Source: Charina bottae (lineage: Eukaryota; Chordata; Lepidosauria; Squamata; Charinaidae). From it: 64,000 nucleotides of DNA. Below are positions 1-13,224 of the stretch, piece after piece. The stretch is from assembly GCA_023362775.1 (NCBI GenBank), contig JALMGJ010000008.1:20684501-20748500 (forward strand). Reading direction: 5' to 3'. Below the pieces are notes generated by a model. The model made no database searches. It saw only the letters and a list, made by a program, of their open reading frames with translations, and had not been told where the DNA came from. The position numbers and the translations under genes were made by a program. Each line of letters opens with the position of its first letter. The stretch's first letter is position 1.

Positions 1-199
1 AGACCTTTTTCTCTGTGGCATCTTTCAGTAAAGAATGTGGCTACCCTGAATGCTATCAATGAAATTGAAATTGTATCCAGAGAAGAGAATGGTGCTCCTT
101 GTTAGGGATCATTATTCCAGAGAGATGGATGGGGTTCTGCTTTTGCAGAAAGAGTGGGCATGCAATTAAAGTGTTTCTGCACCCATGTCTCTTTCTAGT

Positions 200-740
200 T
201 CCTCAGACTGAACCAATGACTAGGAACACTTTTTATCAGCTTTGGTTGATATGCCAGCTGTGTCCCAGGTGATTTTAAAACTGCTACATTCACTGGTAAC
301 CTCCAGCCTTAACTGCAATGTTCTTTATGTGGTGATGTCTTTGCAGCTATTCTGGAACCTTCATCTGGTAGAAAACTCAGCAGCTAGGTTGGTTTTGGGA
401 AGAATGTGACAAGGTCCTATTATACTTGTGCTTAAAGCACTGCACTGCCTGAAAAAAAATTCCAGGCAAACTGCAAGGTGCTACTTATTAGCTTTAAAGC
501 CCTGTATGGTTTAAGGCCAGGCTATTGAGATAATACCATTTTCCATATGAACCTCTATGCTTACTGAGGTCATCTGAGGAAGTTTGCCTATAGTTGTTGC
601 AAGCTTGACTTCTGGTGACTCGGGATCAAGCCATGTTTGTTGCCAACCCAGCTCTACAGAATGCACTCCCTGCAGAGCTTAGGGACTAACTTCTTTATTG
701 CCTCCTTAAGTTGCCCTTATTATTCAACTATTTTCTGCTG
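200..740 (+). repeat. old L2-clade LINE 3' fragment
   Basis: Heavily mutated. The stretch around 490-530 (GCTTTAAAGCCCTGTATGG..TTAAGGCCAGG) matches the same part of the younger L2 copy at about 45410-45450, and flanking words align in order. No frame survives. Confidence 0.55.
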
Positions 741-2500
741 CATAAGTAGTCCTGGCTTCATTGAATCATGGCATGTATCTTGAAAGTTCAGGTTCCCTTA
801 TGGTTTTCTTCAAACTGAGTTTGTATTCAGTATTGTTTATTGAAGAAATCGCAATAATGGGGATCACATAACACTGTAAGTCAAAACAAGCAAACTGCAC
901 CATCCTTTAGCACAGTTATGAACCCAACCAGTGGTATGAACTCAATCACAGTGAAATTAATGGATTTCAATGAAACAGAGGATGTCCTCACTCCAGGATT
1001 GTAAAAGAAGAGCATGGCTAGAAAATTAGGCACCTCTTGGGAAATGCCCAGGCTTAGATCAGGAATGCAGCAGTGCCAGTCTCATAACTTGCATTGCTCC
1101 CTACAGTGATTGGCAATATTGAGAAAGCGTTACAGACCAAATGTCAGCATATTTAGAAGCTTTGCAGTTGGGATCGATGGGGGCATTTAGCCATGAACTC
1201 GGAGATGTATGCTTGGCTGCTGCCAGGACAAAATTGATGTGTGATGTGTATTATTAGGCTTTTGTAGTACTAAGCTCCTATAAAACCATACCTTCTGCTC
1301 AAAACTTTGTTTTTTTTCCTGTATTCTCATAATTATACTGTACCTTTGCTAACCTAACATTACATTAGGTGTTCTGTTTTAGTTTGTTGCTGGGATTTTT
1401 CGTGGAGGTGGGGGAGAAACATAAGAATGAGTATTTTTCAAAAAGGAAAATGTCTCAGAGACATTTCTTGTTTTAATATGGGCACATGGAACAAGGGGTG
1501 CCCTCATTTACATCTCAAAAGTCTATCAATGGAAGTGACATGCCTGAAGTTCTCCTATGACGTGGACTTCAACATTTGTTATTTTAAAGACTTGCATAAG
1601 TATCTTTCAGCCATTGTATTAAATTATCAGTATGCTAATTCTTAATACATTTCTTCTCTGAATGTTATTGTTGCTTGTTTATACAATGTCCAAATGATGC
1701 TTTTTCTGGGTGACTCATAATACATAAAATACCCTTTGTTCTATTATTAAAACACAGATGGGCAAAAATATTCAGTGCATTCAACCACCACACACAAAGA
1801 TGTAATGTAAGGAAAAGAAGGTCAATCTTCCCCGCTAAGCAAGCTGAGAAAACAATAAGAAGACAACTAGCTGGATACATAGACTGACAGACTCAGAAGC
1901 AAAGACAAAGTGGGGGGAGGGCGGAGGAATCAATAGAGTTTCTAATGTTACTTTATATTCGACTATACATTTTACTTTATATTACCTAATACAAAATTTG
2001 GAATGAAATTGCGGGCTTCTCCTCAAAGAAAGTACAGTAACAAAAGCATTTAAGGGAAGCCTCTAAAACTAGTGATTTTTAAAAATCTCCTTCTCACATA
2101 AAATATTAATGTAGGTCATTCAACAAGATATGAGAGATGGTGTGATTCTGAGCCTGGGAAAAAGTGGACATTTCAAAAAATATTGCAAAATAAGAACAGA
2201 TGGCCATTTTTGTGGTATCAAAGAAGCAATTACCACCTTCCACATTAAACCAAGACTTGGTTATAAAGAGAATCAAAGGCAGTAAGGAGGCCCCATTTTA
2301 ACCTACTCACTGATAATGTGGGCCAAAGGACACACATCCAGTTTCCAAGATTCTGAAACCAAACTCCCTTTTTCTTTGCAGTAGACCAGCCTAATCAGAG
2401 CCTGTCTGACAATCTTGCTTTCTTGGTGTGAGCTGCTGTAAAGAGCTTGACATTTTGCTTTGCGCATCTCAAGAAACTCCAGGTTGTGAAACAAATTCCC
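741..2500. other. intergenic, nothing recognised
   Basis: AT-rich DNA with short chance frames only. No repeat family or exon was recognised. Confidence 0.5.
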
Positions 2501-3440
2501 ATTGGAGGTGAAGAGGGCCTTCCTTATTACAGTTAAAAAGGGGGTTCAAAATAGATATTTTTTTACCTACACCACTGAGCTTTTTAGAATGTATGTTTTT
2601 ATCTCGTTAAATGATCTTGTCTTGTATATTGTATATCAGGGTCCCCCAAACTCTTCAGCTTATCAACCCCTTCATGAAGTTTCAGATTGTTGTCAAGGGG
2701 AATGTAAAATCGAATCAAGAGAAGAACTCATGGCAGAGGGATATAGGTGTCAATGGTTATCTTATTTACAATTATTAGAAAGATTTAAAGTAGACAAAAT
2801 AGTTTATGGTTTTGAACATTGTAAGACTGAGTTTGAAATAAAATTGTGTACAAATGATGAACATGTAATTGCTAAAATGTATAAACTTTTATTGAAATTT
2901 GAAACAGAAGAACAAGTGAAAGAATGTATGATAAAGTGGGGTAAAAATTTTGGTTATAATATATAGATGGAACAATAGGAAAATAATGTGGTTGAAAGGA
3001 TTGAAATTTACACTAGGTTATAATCTTAAAGAGAATTTTTATAAAATGATGTATCGTTGGTATATGTCACCAAATAAACTGTCTAGAATGTGTAAACGCA
3101 CTTCAAATTTATGTTAGAAGTGTGCACAACAAGAAGGGACATTTTATCATGTTTGTGGACATGTAAAAAAGCTAGAAAATTCTGGATTCAAATACACGCA
3201 CTGATTCAGAGGATTTTAAAGAGTAATATACTATTGAGACCAGAGGTTTTTCTTTTGGGATTGATGAACAAACAGTTGGCAAAAATTCATGGAACTTTGT
3301 TTTGTATATGATAACTGCAGCGAGATTATTATATGTACAAAGATGGAAGGATTTGGCACTACCCACATGGAGGAATGGTTGGTGAAGATGATGGAACTTG
3401 CTGAGGTGGCCAACCTGACTTGTTTGATTCAAGAAAAGAC

Positions 3441-4018
3441 AATTTATTTTTATTTACTTTTTATTTTTTATCCCACCTTTATTATTTTTATGAAACTCAC
3501 CTGTGAGGTGAGTTGGGTTGGAAGAGAGTGACTGGCCCAAGGTCACCCAGTGTAATGACTCCAACTTCAATGCCCCAATAAACACTTCTCAATGCACTTC
3601 ATTGAAATGCAGAATAAGCTTTATTAAGGATACATGTAAATCAAAGCACTCCCAGAGATCCGAATGCCGGATTCGCGCCAAACAGCCCTAACTTAACTCT
3701 CCCCCCTGCGCGCCAATTTCTTCGCGCCTGTGATGTCAATGTCCATTGCTTTCACTCTCCATTCCCAGGCCTCTCTCTGACTCCTGCAGGTGGCCGACCT
3801 TGGCGCCGCATTCCACAGTCTTTGATGGAAACCACAACCAAGTGCTTGGCACAGTTCGCCCCCTCACATTCCACAAGCTAACACTAACACGATTAATGGC
3901 AGGATTCAACTTTGAACCCTGACACCCAGCCAGCTTTCATGCCTAAGGCGGGACTAGAACTCTCAGTCTCCTGGTTTCTAGCCCAGCACCTTAACCACTA
4001 GACCAAACTGGCTCTCAA
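3441..4018 (-). repeat. tRNA-derived SINE (family A), interrupted by a solo LTR
   Basis: The minus strand reads a tRNA-like head (GGTCTAGTGGTTAAGG A box and GTTCTAGTCCCGCC B box), a body with TTGGGCCAGTCACTC, and a tail ending in AATAATAAAGGTGGGATAAAAA. It is inserted in the L1 relic and is itself split at 3551-3924. Confidence 0.85.
3551..3924 (-). mobile_element. solo LTR (TGTCAGGG type) with 5-bp target duplication
   Basis: On the minus strand the element starts TGTCAGGGTT and ends ATTACA (TG..CA). It has a CTTAATAAAGCTTATT polyadenylation region near its 3' end and is flanked by CCCAG at 3546-3550 and 3925-3929. Length 374 bp. No internal coding region is present. A Ty3/gypsy-type LTR is most likely from the TGTCAGGG start; an ERV is possible. 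Confidence 0.85.
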
Positions 4019-4425
4019 TATCTCCATTTATTACTGACTGGAAATCCCTTGTGGACTTTTTGTGTAAAACAGAAAAAAATGAATATGGTTTTGATGATTA
4101 GACAGGATAGATTATAGAAAGAAGAGAGTTAAGTTGTAACCATAGAGGTAAATTAAGTAAGAGGCAAACAGGTAAGAGGTAAGAAGTAAGGGGTAAATTT
4201 ATCATTGTACCTATAACTGCTGTAAAGAAGATGGGAAGCTACTTCTTTATATCTTTTTTCTTTTTTTTTCTATTTTTCTTTTTCTTTTTTCCCCTTTCTT
4301 GCACTTTTAGCTTTTTCTTTAATTTATTTCTTTTTCTTTTCTTTTACTTACTTTACAGTATATTAGTTTGTATTAGTTTTTATCTTCCTTCTTAAAATTC
4401 TTTAATAAAAATTATATGAAGTTTC

Positions 4426-5735
4426 TGATTGTTCATCAACCCGCAAACATTATATGAAAATTATGTAATAAATACTACTTTAACTAATAGTACTATGAAT
4501 AATAGTAGTAACAATAATAAATAACAACAATACTGGATAGTCCAATCGACCCTTGGGGGATTGATATCGACCACTTTGAATAACCCTGTTGTATATCTTT
4601 GTGAGCTACCCAGATATACTGAGATTAGGTGGAAGATAAATTAATTTGATATTTCTTCTGGTTTTCACCTGGACAACTGAATGCTCTTAATTTGTAAATA
4701 GCCATCCATAAACTAAATTACTTCCGCTTAGTTAGATCTGTTAATTTTAGTGATAAAATATTGCTGACAGCATATTTTCATTCCAGATTAGGCCCTAATT
4801 CTATGCACTCTTTTATGATGATTAAAAAAGTCTCCTGCCTGAATGTAGTTCTAACTTTTCCTCTCTTCTATGGTTCTAATCCTTCCTTGTAATATCACTA
4901 ACAATATGGGATAGTGACGTCAGGAAGTCACCCACTAAGATACAGATAGGTTATGAAAAACCATTCAGCTTGATTTTGGAAATAATTATTACATATGAGC
5001 TATGTTTGGACAGCTGCCCATTCCAAAGCCATATCATCTCCCAAGTGGTTTGACAGGTTCATTTTAAAATCACTGTTGCTGAAAGCAATATTTTTATTAT
5101 TTAACTTTTCTGGTACTCATTTACATTAAAATGTAAATCTAATTTAAACCCAGGCAGTAGACTTTTTGTGTATTATGTACTTATTAAGAGAATGTAAAAT
5201 AAATTCTTAATTTAATTTCAGTTTCTTGCTTCAGTAACCACAAGCCACCTGCAAACATTGTTGTTTGTAGTTGTCTAATATACAGCAGGTTTTCATGCAA
5301 ATATGAAAAATATAGAGTGGTACTTTAGTGGGCTGCTTCTCAGATGTATTGAGATCAAATATTCACTAATTTAATACCTTAAAAATCTGATCTGCATTAA
5401 GAACTCAAGCTCTGACACTACTTTAGTGGAAATAAACAGATTTTCAATATATTTTCCTAGATGCTTGATCTAATTAAAATAGTTGTTCAACAGATCCCAG
5501 TTAATCAGTTATCATATTTGTCTCTTGGCATGACTATAAACGTGTATATGGAATAAAAGATGTACTAGTTTTGCATACAGTTATGCATTCAGCAGCAGAC
5601 GTTTGAATAATATCCATGCTTCTTCATTCATTACTTTTTTTTTGGGGGGGGGGGTTCAACTGTCCATAAGATTGCAAATGAGAAAGACTCCTATATTTGT
5701 CATCTTGTTGCAATCCAACTTTGCTCACCTGGTGC
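4426..5735. other. intergenic, nothing recognised
   Basis: AT-rich DNA with a short poly-T/poly-G run near 5635-5655. No gene or repeat family recognised. Confidence 0.5.
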
Positions 5736-5746
5736 ATTCTGGAAAG

Positions 5747-6085
5747 TAAAGGTAAAGGTTCCCCCCACACATTTGCGCAGTCGTGTCTGACTCTAGGGGT
5801 CGGCGCTCATCTCCGTTTGTTAGCAGAAGAGCCAGCGTTGTCCGAAGACGCTTCCATGGTCATGTGGCCGGCATGATGTGCGCAGAACGCTGTTACCTAA
5901 CCACCGAAGTGGTACCTATTCTTCTACTTGCATTTGCATGCTTTCGAATTGCTAGGTTGGCAAGAGCTGGAGCTAGTGCGGGAGCTCACTCCGCACACAG
6001 GGCTAGGGATTCGAACCTCCAAACTTGTGATCTTCCGATTGACAAGCCTGGTGTCTTACCCGCTGAGCCACCATGCCCCTAACAT
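5747..6085 (-). repeat. Sauria-type SINE with 11-bp target duplication
   Basis: The tRNA-like head is on the minus strand (GGTGGCTCAGCGGGTAAGAC A box; GGTTCGAATCCCTAG B box). The 3' tail reads AGAGTCAGACACGACTG, the BovB-LINE end typical of Sauria SINEs. ATTCTGGAAAG flanks it at 5736-5746 and 6086-6096. Confidence 0.93.
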
Positions 6086-6329
6086 ATTCTGGAAAGGTTG
6101 GGTTTAAATTTGCATGATTCTTTACTCAGCATGAGAATCTAATGCATCTAGAAAACACCAGGCTATGAACCCCAATGGACTGTTTCCATAAATACATAAA
6201 GCCAATATGTTTCCTTCCTCTTCATCCCTGACAGATACTATTTGTAAAAAAAAAAAAGCATTATAACATGATATATATACCACAATATATGGTATATATA
6301 CCATAAACCATTATATATATATATATAAT

Positions 6330-9300
6330 TTCTATCACCACCCATCCCCCCCCAAAGGGGAACTCTGGGCGGTTTACAATAAAACCACAGTTAAAATTCA
6401 AAGCAGACCACAATACAAAAAATATAAAAATACAAATAACAATAACAATAAAATTTAAGTGGGATAAAATCTAGATGGCTAAAAGTTCTCTGTCAGTCCT
6501 CGACCGTAAGGGCCATTCTCGGTCCATTCTAGGGTGCTAGCCATCCCCAGGAATAACTATTCCCCCTCCGGTTCCAGGCAAGATGGCAGAACCAGGTTTT
6601 CAGTTTTTTTCGGAAGTCCAGTTCCCACCTCCGGGGGAAGAATGTTCCAGAGGGCGGGAGCTACTGCAGAGAAGGCATGCTTCCGAGACCCTGCGAGATG
6701 GAATTCCTTTATGGATGGGGTCCGTAACATGCCCTCTCTGCATGACCGGGTGGGATGGGTCGATGTAATAGGGATGAGACGGTGCCTCAGGTAGCCTGGC
6801 CCCATGCCATGTAGGGCTTTAAAGGTAACAACCAACACCTTGAATTGGACCCAGAAGCAAACTGGAACCCAGTGCAGCTCGCTTAGTAGAGGTGTTATAT
6901 GTGTTGATCTTGCTGCACCTAAGATTGTTCGTGTAGCTGCATTCTGGACCAGTTGTAGCTTCCGGATATTCTTCAAGGGTAGCCCCATGTTGAGCGCATT
7001 ACAATATGGGAGTTAACTAGGGCATGAGTGACCATTCAAAGTGCCTCTCGGTCTAGGAAAGGGTGTAACTGGCACACAACATGAAGTTGAGCGAAGGCCC
7101 TCCTGGCCACGACTGCCACCTGCTCCTCAACCAGGAGTCGTGAGTCCAAGAGGACCCCCAAGTTATGCACTGGGTCTGTCTGGGGTAGTGCGACCCCATC
7201 CAGAACTAAAGATGACAAATTCCCAGATACTGAGGAGCCATTAATCCACAGCCACTCCATCTTACCAGGGTTCAGTTGAAGCCTGTTGTTCCCCATCCAG
7301 GCCCCCACAGCCCCCAGGCACCTGGAAAGGGTGGTCACGGCATCACTTACTTCACTCGGGATGGAGATGTATAATTGAGTATCATCAGTATATTGATGGT
7401 ACCTCATCCCATGGTGACGGATGATCTCGCCCAGTGGTTTCATGTAGATGTTAAAAAGGAGCGGAGACAGTACCGAACCCTGCAGCTCCCCACAAAGAAG
7501 GGGCCGTGGCCTGGATCTCTCACTCCCTATCAACACCGATTGGGACCGGCCCTGGAGGAAGGAGGTGAACCATCGTAGGACCACGCCGCCCACCCCCAAC
7601 CCCCTGAGTCGGCCCAAAAGGATACCATGGTCGATGGTATCTAAAGCCGCTGAGAGGTCAAGAAGGGCCAGGATGGATGTACTGCCCCCATCCCGCCCCT
7701 GCCAGAGATCATCCATAAGTGCGACCAATGTCATTTCCGTCCCATAACTGGGCCTGAAACCTGACTGAAAGGGGTCTAGATAATCTGTTTCATCCAGAAT
7801 CCTCTGGAGCTGCAATGCCACCACTTTCTCAACCACCTTCCCCAAAAAGGGGAGGTGGGAGACTGGACGAAAATTGTCCAATACAGTAGGGTCCAGCAAT
7901 GGTTTCTTGAGGAAGGGGCGCACAAGCGCTTCCTTAAAGGTTGCCAGAAACACCCCCTCTCTCAAAGATATATTTACCATCGTCTGGACCCACCCACATG
8001 TCACCTCCCAAGCTGCCTTTACCAGCCAGGAGGGACAGGGATCTAATTGGCAAGTGGTGGCATTTACAGTCTGGAGGATCATGTCCACTTCCTTGGGTCC
8101 AACAGGATCAAACCGTTCCCAGATAACTGGGTAAGTATGTTCCCCAGGTATCTCCCTAGACCCTGTCTCACACTCGGAGTCCAACTTGGATTGAATCTGA
8201 GAGATTTTATTTATTTATTTATTTATTGTGCTATTTATACCCCACCTATCCCCTCCCTAATGGAGGACTCTAGGCAGCACATACATATACATATACATTT
8301 TTACCATTATACAATGTCACCAACTATAGAGTGTAATTAACCCGCGTACCAGGAGAGGGGGTAAGGGAACTGGCTCTTTTAAGGCTCTGGACTACAATTC
8401 CCAGGATGCCTTGAGCCGGCTGCTGATGTCCTGTTGATGTCACTTCCGGGTCTGTCCTCACCGTTGCCATTCAATCTTTCCTCCGATCTTTCCTCCAGTG
8501 GAACCGGCTCCCGACAGGACGCCAGCAAATTCTCCCACTTAAGGTGGTACTCATTTATCTACTTGCTAAGCTTTCAAACTGTTGGGTTGACAGGAGCTGG
8601 GACAAGCAACGAGAGCTCACCTCGAAGCGTGGGGTTCAAACTGCCGACCTTCTGATCGGCAGTCTACAGCTCAGCAGTTTAACCTGCTGTGCCACCGCAT
8701 CCCTATATTATCCTGCAGATGCCCAGAAAATTCCTCAGCACAGCCCTGAGTCCCCTCTCCCCAAAAGGGATTGGATTATCTTAAACAGGGCCATCAGGTG
8801 GCATTCTGCAGATGCAATAAGAGCGGCAAAATAATGACGTTTTTGCCGCACTTACCGCCACAAGGTAGGCCTTAATAGTGGCTCTAGCTTGTGTTCGGTC
8901 TGATTCGAGCTTTGTTTTCCTCCAGAGATGCTCTAAACGTCTCTTAATCCTCTTCAGAACCCTCAACTCCTCAACTAAACCACAGGGAGTGTCGGGCTTG
9001 ATGGGATAAGAGAGGCTGCACAGGTGCGATCCTGTCCAAGGCCTCGGCTGCCTCCCTATTCCAGGCCGCAGCCAGGGCCTCCTCTGGACAATGCAGCAGA
9101 TCCTCGGGTATAGCCCCCAGCTCCCTCTGAAACCCTGCCGGGTCCATCAGTCGCTGGGGGCGGACCAATCAAATGGGTCCTGCCTCCCTGCAGAGGGGGG
9201 TGGCATAAGAGAATCTCAAGGTCACCAGGGCGTGATCTGACCATGACAAAGGGGAAAGATGTAACTTTCCCCTCAGATCACGTTGCCACTACTGCAACAA

Positions 9301-9600
9301 GAAAACTAAGTCCAGAGTGAGGTCACTGTCTCGAGTTGAGTCCCGAATAATCTGAAACAGGCCCATGGCCGCCATGGTGGTTGTGAACTCCCGAGCCGCC
9401 TCTGAGGCCCACCCCAGGGACGGCAGATTGAAGTCCCCCAGAACCATAAGCCTGGGGAACTCCACTGCCAACTCCAAGACGGCCTCCAGCAGCTCAGGCA
9501 GGGAGGTTGCTACACAGCAAGGAGGCTGGTACAGTAGCAATACCCCCAACTGTTTGCGGGAACCCAACTTGAAAAACAAGGTCTCACACCCAGCCACTTG
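6330..9600 (-). mobile_element. L2-clade LINE, endonuclease through reverse transcriptase, split by a SINE
   Basis: Minus-strand frames give, in order, an endonuclease piece at 9289-9597 with VLGDFNLPS, a linker at 8781-9168, and a reverse-transcriptase frame of about 380 residues at 7036-8184 with DPFQSGFRP, LLDLSAALDTIDHG, QGSVLSPLLFNIY and YTDDTQLYI. The catalytic YADD motif reads YTDD. A terminal piece follows at 6557-6988, then a 3' UTR to about 6330. It is interrupted by a family C SINE at about 8190-8703. Frameshifts at 6990-7036 and around 9170-9290 make it inactive. The 5' end is truncated. Confidence 0.9.
8190..8703 (-). repeat. SINE family C (tRNA head, L2-like tail) inserted in an L2 LINE
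   Basis: The minus strand runs from a GCGGTGGCACAGCAGGTTAAAC head, through GGTTGACAGGAGCTGGG-type and CCCAGGATGCC core words, to a tail CTAGAGTCCTCCATTAGGGA and an ATAAATAAATAAA end. The same layout occurs at 12709-13224 and 49256-49775. The host L2 frame continues on both sides. Confidence 0.85.
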
Positions 9601-11187
9601 TGGTATATGGTATTTTACAACTCATACCAAGGGTAAATTCAATATAAGCTGTCTGATTTTGGTACCTATCCACATGTATGTATGGTGTCAAGCATCTGTG
9701 GCAAGCTCTACTACAAACTTGCACATGCAAGAAAGATGACCTTGCCAAGCAGCTCAGGGGATATGATACCTCAACACTTTGAAGAGGGTCACTTTGCTCA
9801 CACTTCACAAAGCATTTCTTTGAATGGTTTACACAAGACTTGTATTTTGATTATTACATATTACCTTATATATAGGGTTCCAGTCATTATGGTAATTGCT
9901 TAGTTACTCATGGCACAAAAAGTATTGAATAAGGCTACTAATATTCATAGTGAGTGGGACAGATTAGGAAGTTATTTTAAATTCTGAATTCTTGCTTTGT
10001 TCCTTATTTTATTTAAAAAACGTTAGCCCAGGAAGTTGTAAAGTTGTAATTTTGTTGAATGGTTCTAACTACGTTTGTGAACCACTTGAAATATTTGCAG
10101 CCAGGTTGTTTTGTTTTGTTTTGTTTTGTTTTGTTTTGGGGGGGTGACTTTGATTCATTAAACTGCTTTTTTCCTTGGATCAAGGATAATATTGGATGTG
10201 TGTGTAGGAGGAGAGCTAGAATTTGTCCTTTGATATATAGATAAAATGAAAAAGTCTTTATCTGCTATGTTACATTAAAATATGCTATTCTATTAATACC
10301 TCCATGGGCTACGTCAGAGTTTATCTACTGTTATCTAAGCCTAAAGTGATGCTGATGGAATGTGAGATAACACATTCTAATGTCTCTAAGCAACACCCAA
10401 TCCAACCCTTGAGGAGAACAAGAACAAAAGACATTTTATACCCACCAGGAACTTGATTAATTGGGAATGACATTCTCTGCCTAGTACAGGTGACCCAATT
10501 ATTAGGTCATGCCCTGAAGTCTTATGTCTTTTCCAAGGACATCAGTCAAAAAAGCATGGTTAACTGATATCAGTCAACTGCCGTTTACACATTTCAAAGT
10601 TGCAGTTGGTTTAATAATGCTGGCAGATGTAGAGACAAGCTGAATTGGCATTTGAAGTGGCAGATAGATTGCCAACAGTCAACACTGATGGTGGAGTGCT
10701 GGAATGATAATTACCAGTGACACTGATGATGTAGTAATATTTCTGGCTTCTTATCATGAACTGAACAAATGTGGTTTGTTTTTTGTTTTTTTGTACTTCA
10801 ACTAGACTACAAATTACATTTTTAATGTATAATATGGTAATAGAGCTACATTATCTACTTTTGGGGAAAATTTATTTTCTCCTAATTGCTCTAAACAAAT
10901 CAATACAAAAATTATCACTTGCACAATCCCACTGGCACCGGGGCTAGCAAATACAAAGTCAATTAGTTTCCTGCGGCACAATGCACTCAGATGGGAAGAG
11001 TCATTATACATACATATAAATTGAAACTCTCTGATATTTGTTTCCAATAGAGAGAAAGTTTAGTATGAAACTCTGCACTTACAGCCTACACTGTTGGTAG
11101 ATATCTGATTTTAACAAAATTAAGTGATTCCCTTTACTGATTGTCTAATATTTTTTATTCCTGATAACAAAGCAATGTAACATTTTT
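9601..11187. other. intergenic, one (TTTTG)n run
   Basis: No exon or repeat family recognised. A (GTTTT) microsatellite lies at about 10106-10137. Confidence 0.5.
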
Positions 11188-11188
11188 G

Positions 11189-11227
<39 letters not shown>

Positions 11228-11228
11228 A
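11188..11228. repeat. (TGAT)n microsatellite
   Basis: About ten exact TGAT units directly upstream of a solo LTR. Confidence 0.95.
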
Positions 11229-11242
11229 TGACCTGTCAAATC

Positions 11243-11784
11243 TGTTGGAATCTGGCAAATCAAGCATGCCTCATTAGCATATGGGTGATTGCTCTAGGAG
11301 GCAAACTCTGTGCTAGAGGAAGCTGCTTGTTGCCCCTCCCACTTCCTCTTCTCTCTCTCTGATTCTTCCACCGATGGGGTAGGATGCACGTGCCTTAGCT
11401 CCTTCCATGGAGAGGCCATGTGCTAGGCCTCAACTCCAGAGGCTTTTCCCCCTTTCTCCACGCAGCCTCTGGCAGCAAACAGGGCCAAAGGTATGCAGTT
11501 TAGGGAACAGAAAGAAGAACTGAAAACAATTTTCTACTGAAATGGCTTTACCTGGACAAAATAAATGTAAGAACTCTTTTGTACTTACTTTTTGTACCTC
11601 CAATGTCTAAGTGTGTGTTTCTTTATGCTTGGGTGGGCTAAAAGTGTAAGAATAAGAACCTGAATCTCTCTAACGTGCTCACAGGCTGTATTTTTGAACA
11701 ATATTCCTTTTTCTATGCATGAGTTTACACAACGTTAAGCTGTGCTCCATTTACTGGTTCTAACAGGCCACTGAATTATCTTCA
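11243..11784 (+). mobile_element. solo LTR, family 1, copy 1, with 5-bp target duplication
   Basis: Starts TGTTGGAATC and ends TATCTTCA, and is flanked by AAATC at 11238-11242 and 11785-11789. An AAATAAATGTAAGAACTC segment may be the polyadenylation signal. Copies at 29396-29936 (minus) and 48133-48649 align along their whole length with the same boundaries. No internal retroviral region is present. Confidence 0.92.
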
Positions 11785-12094
11785 AAATCAATGTTGACTC
11801 TTAGCAACTACATAGTTAGATTTTCTCCAGGAATGCAATTTAACATATTGAAACATAATAGGTCTGATTTTAGCCTACATTAAAAAAATGAATATTTAGT
11901 TGGTTTTTTTAGTATACTGATGAACCAAATATTTATGATATAAACTTATAAATTATGATGCATGCCAAATAATAAAAAAGTTATTTCATACTTTTTCTAT
12001 TTTCAGTTTTGATCCACACTTTATATTTGTCATGTATGATCATACATATTCTGCTAAGAAATCTTCAACCAATAATTTCATTCTTTAATAATTA

Positions 12095-12417
12095 AGGTAA
12101 AGGTAAAGGTTTTCCCCTGCACAATCGTTTCCGACTCTAGGGGGCGGTGCTCATCTCCGTTTCTTAGCCAAAGAGCCAGCGCTGTCCAAAGATGCTTCTG
12201 CGGTCATGTGGCCACATGACGCGTGCAGAATGCTGTTACCATCCCACGGAAGTGGTACCTATTTATCTACTTGCATTTGCATGCTTCTGAATTGCTAGGT
12301 TGGCAAGAGCTGGGGCGAGTGCAGGAGCTCACTCCGTCACGTGGTGCTCGGGTCTCGAACTGCTGACCTTCTGATCAACAAGCCTGGCGTCTTAACCACT
12401 GAGCCATCGCGCCCCCT
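12095..12417 (-). repeat. Sauria-type SINE with about 12-bp target duplication
   Basis: The minus-strand tRNA head and the CGGAAACGATTG-like degraded BovB tail match the copy at 5747. The flanks CTTTAATAATTA (12083-12094) and CTTTAATCATTA (12418-12429) differ at one base. Confidence 0.92.
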
Positions 12418-12590
12418 CTTTAATCATTATAAAAGAAAAAAACTGATAATAAGTTTTGAGTTCTTCACTTTGACTTGTTGCCAAAAACTATTTTCTATAA
12501 TCAGGAGAATAATCAGCCTTTTTTCTTCCTTTATCCACTGGGTTTATTCTTTCTACTATTATAACATGTTTTTCACATTAGACCAAAAAA

Positions 12591-12643
<53 letters not shown>

Positions 12644-12679
12644 GAGGGAGGAAGGAAGGAAGGAAGGAAGGAAGGAAGG
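12591..12679. repeat. (GAAA)n(GGAA)n microsatellite
   Basis: Pure purine tract of GAAA units passing into GGAA units. Confidence 0.95.
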
Positions 12680-12708
12680 TAGGTTTTAATACCTGAAGCA
12701 GTCAATTA

Positions 12709-13224
12709 TTTATTTATTTTATTTATTTATTTATTTATCATATTTATACCCTGCCTATCCCCTCCCTATTGGAGGACTCTAGGCGGCTTACAGCATTTCA
12801 ATATATATTTATACAATTCATATACATATCATTAACCACGCGCTCAGGAAGGGGGTAGGGGAACCGACTCTTCTTCCGTAGGCATTGGACTACATGTCCC
12901 AGCATACCTCGCTTCCGAGTCTGCTGCTGACGTCCTGGATGTTCACCGATCGGGTTCCGTCGTCCTCCGTCGCCATTACAGGATTCCCGGGATCTTCCTT
13001 CGCTCCAAGGGCGACCCCCGATAACAGGACACCGGCAAATTCTCCCACTTTAACGTGGTACCCATTTATCTACTCGCCTTAGCTTTCGAACAGCTGGGTT
13101 GACAGAAGCTGGGGCTAATGACGAGAGCTCACCTCGCCACGCGGGGGTTAGAACTGCCAACCATCAGATCTTTTACAGGCAGTCTTCCAGCTCAGCGGTT
13201 TAACCCGCTGAGCTACCGCGCCCC
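12709..13224 (-). repeat. SINE family C, copy 2, with short target duplication
   Basis: The minus strand starts GGGGCGCGGTAGCTCAGCGG and ends in an L2-like CTAGAGTCCTCCAATAGGGA tail plus ATAAATAAA. TCAATTA occurs at 12702-12708 and again just after the head, at 13226-13232. Confidence 0.88.

Larger units (their letters stand above)
2502..4425 (+). mobile_element. L1-clade LINE, 3' part of ORF2 and 3' UTR, broken and split by a SINE
   Basis: The frame at about 2700-2966 and broken frames to 3440 resemble the C-terminal part of L1 ORF2: MIKWGKNFGYNI, then KMMYRWY-, CWTCKKARKFW- and RWKDLALPTW-like pieces. After the SINE at 3441-4018 the frame resumes with DWKSLVDFLCKTEKNEYGFDD-like sequence, then a pyrimidine-rich 3' UTR to about 4425. 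Many stops and frameshifts make it inactive. The 5' end is truncated. Confidence 0.75.

Noticed and set aside
5783..6082. Open frames and tRNA-like sequences in SINE heads
   Set aside because: A and B boxes are those of SINE promoters; the tRNA folds are incomplete and the units end in LINE-type tails with target duplications.
6534..8134. Plus-strand open frames over the L2 region
   Set aside because: The minus strand carries the recognisable endonuclease and reverse transcriptase; the plus-strand readings are shadows.
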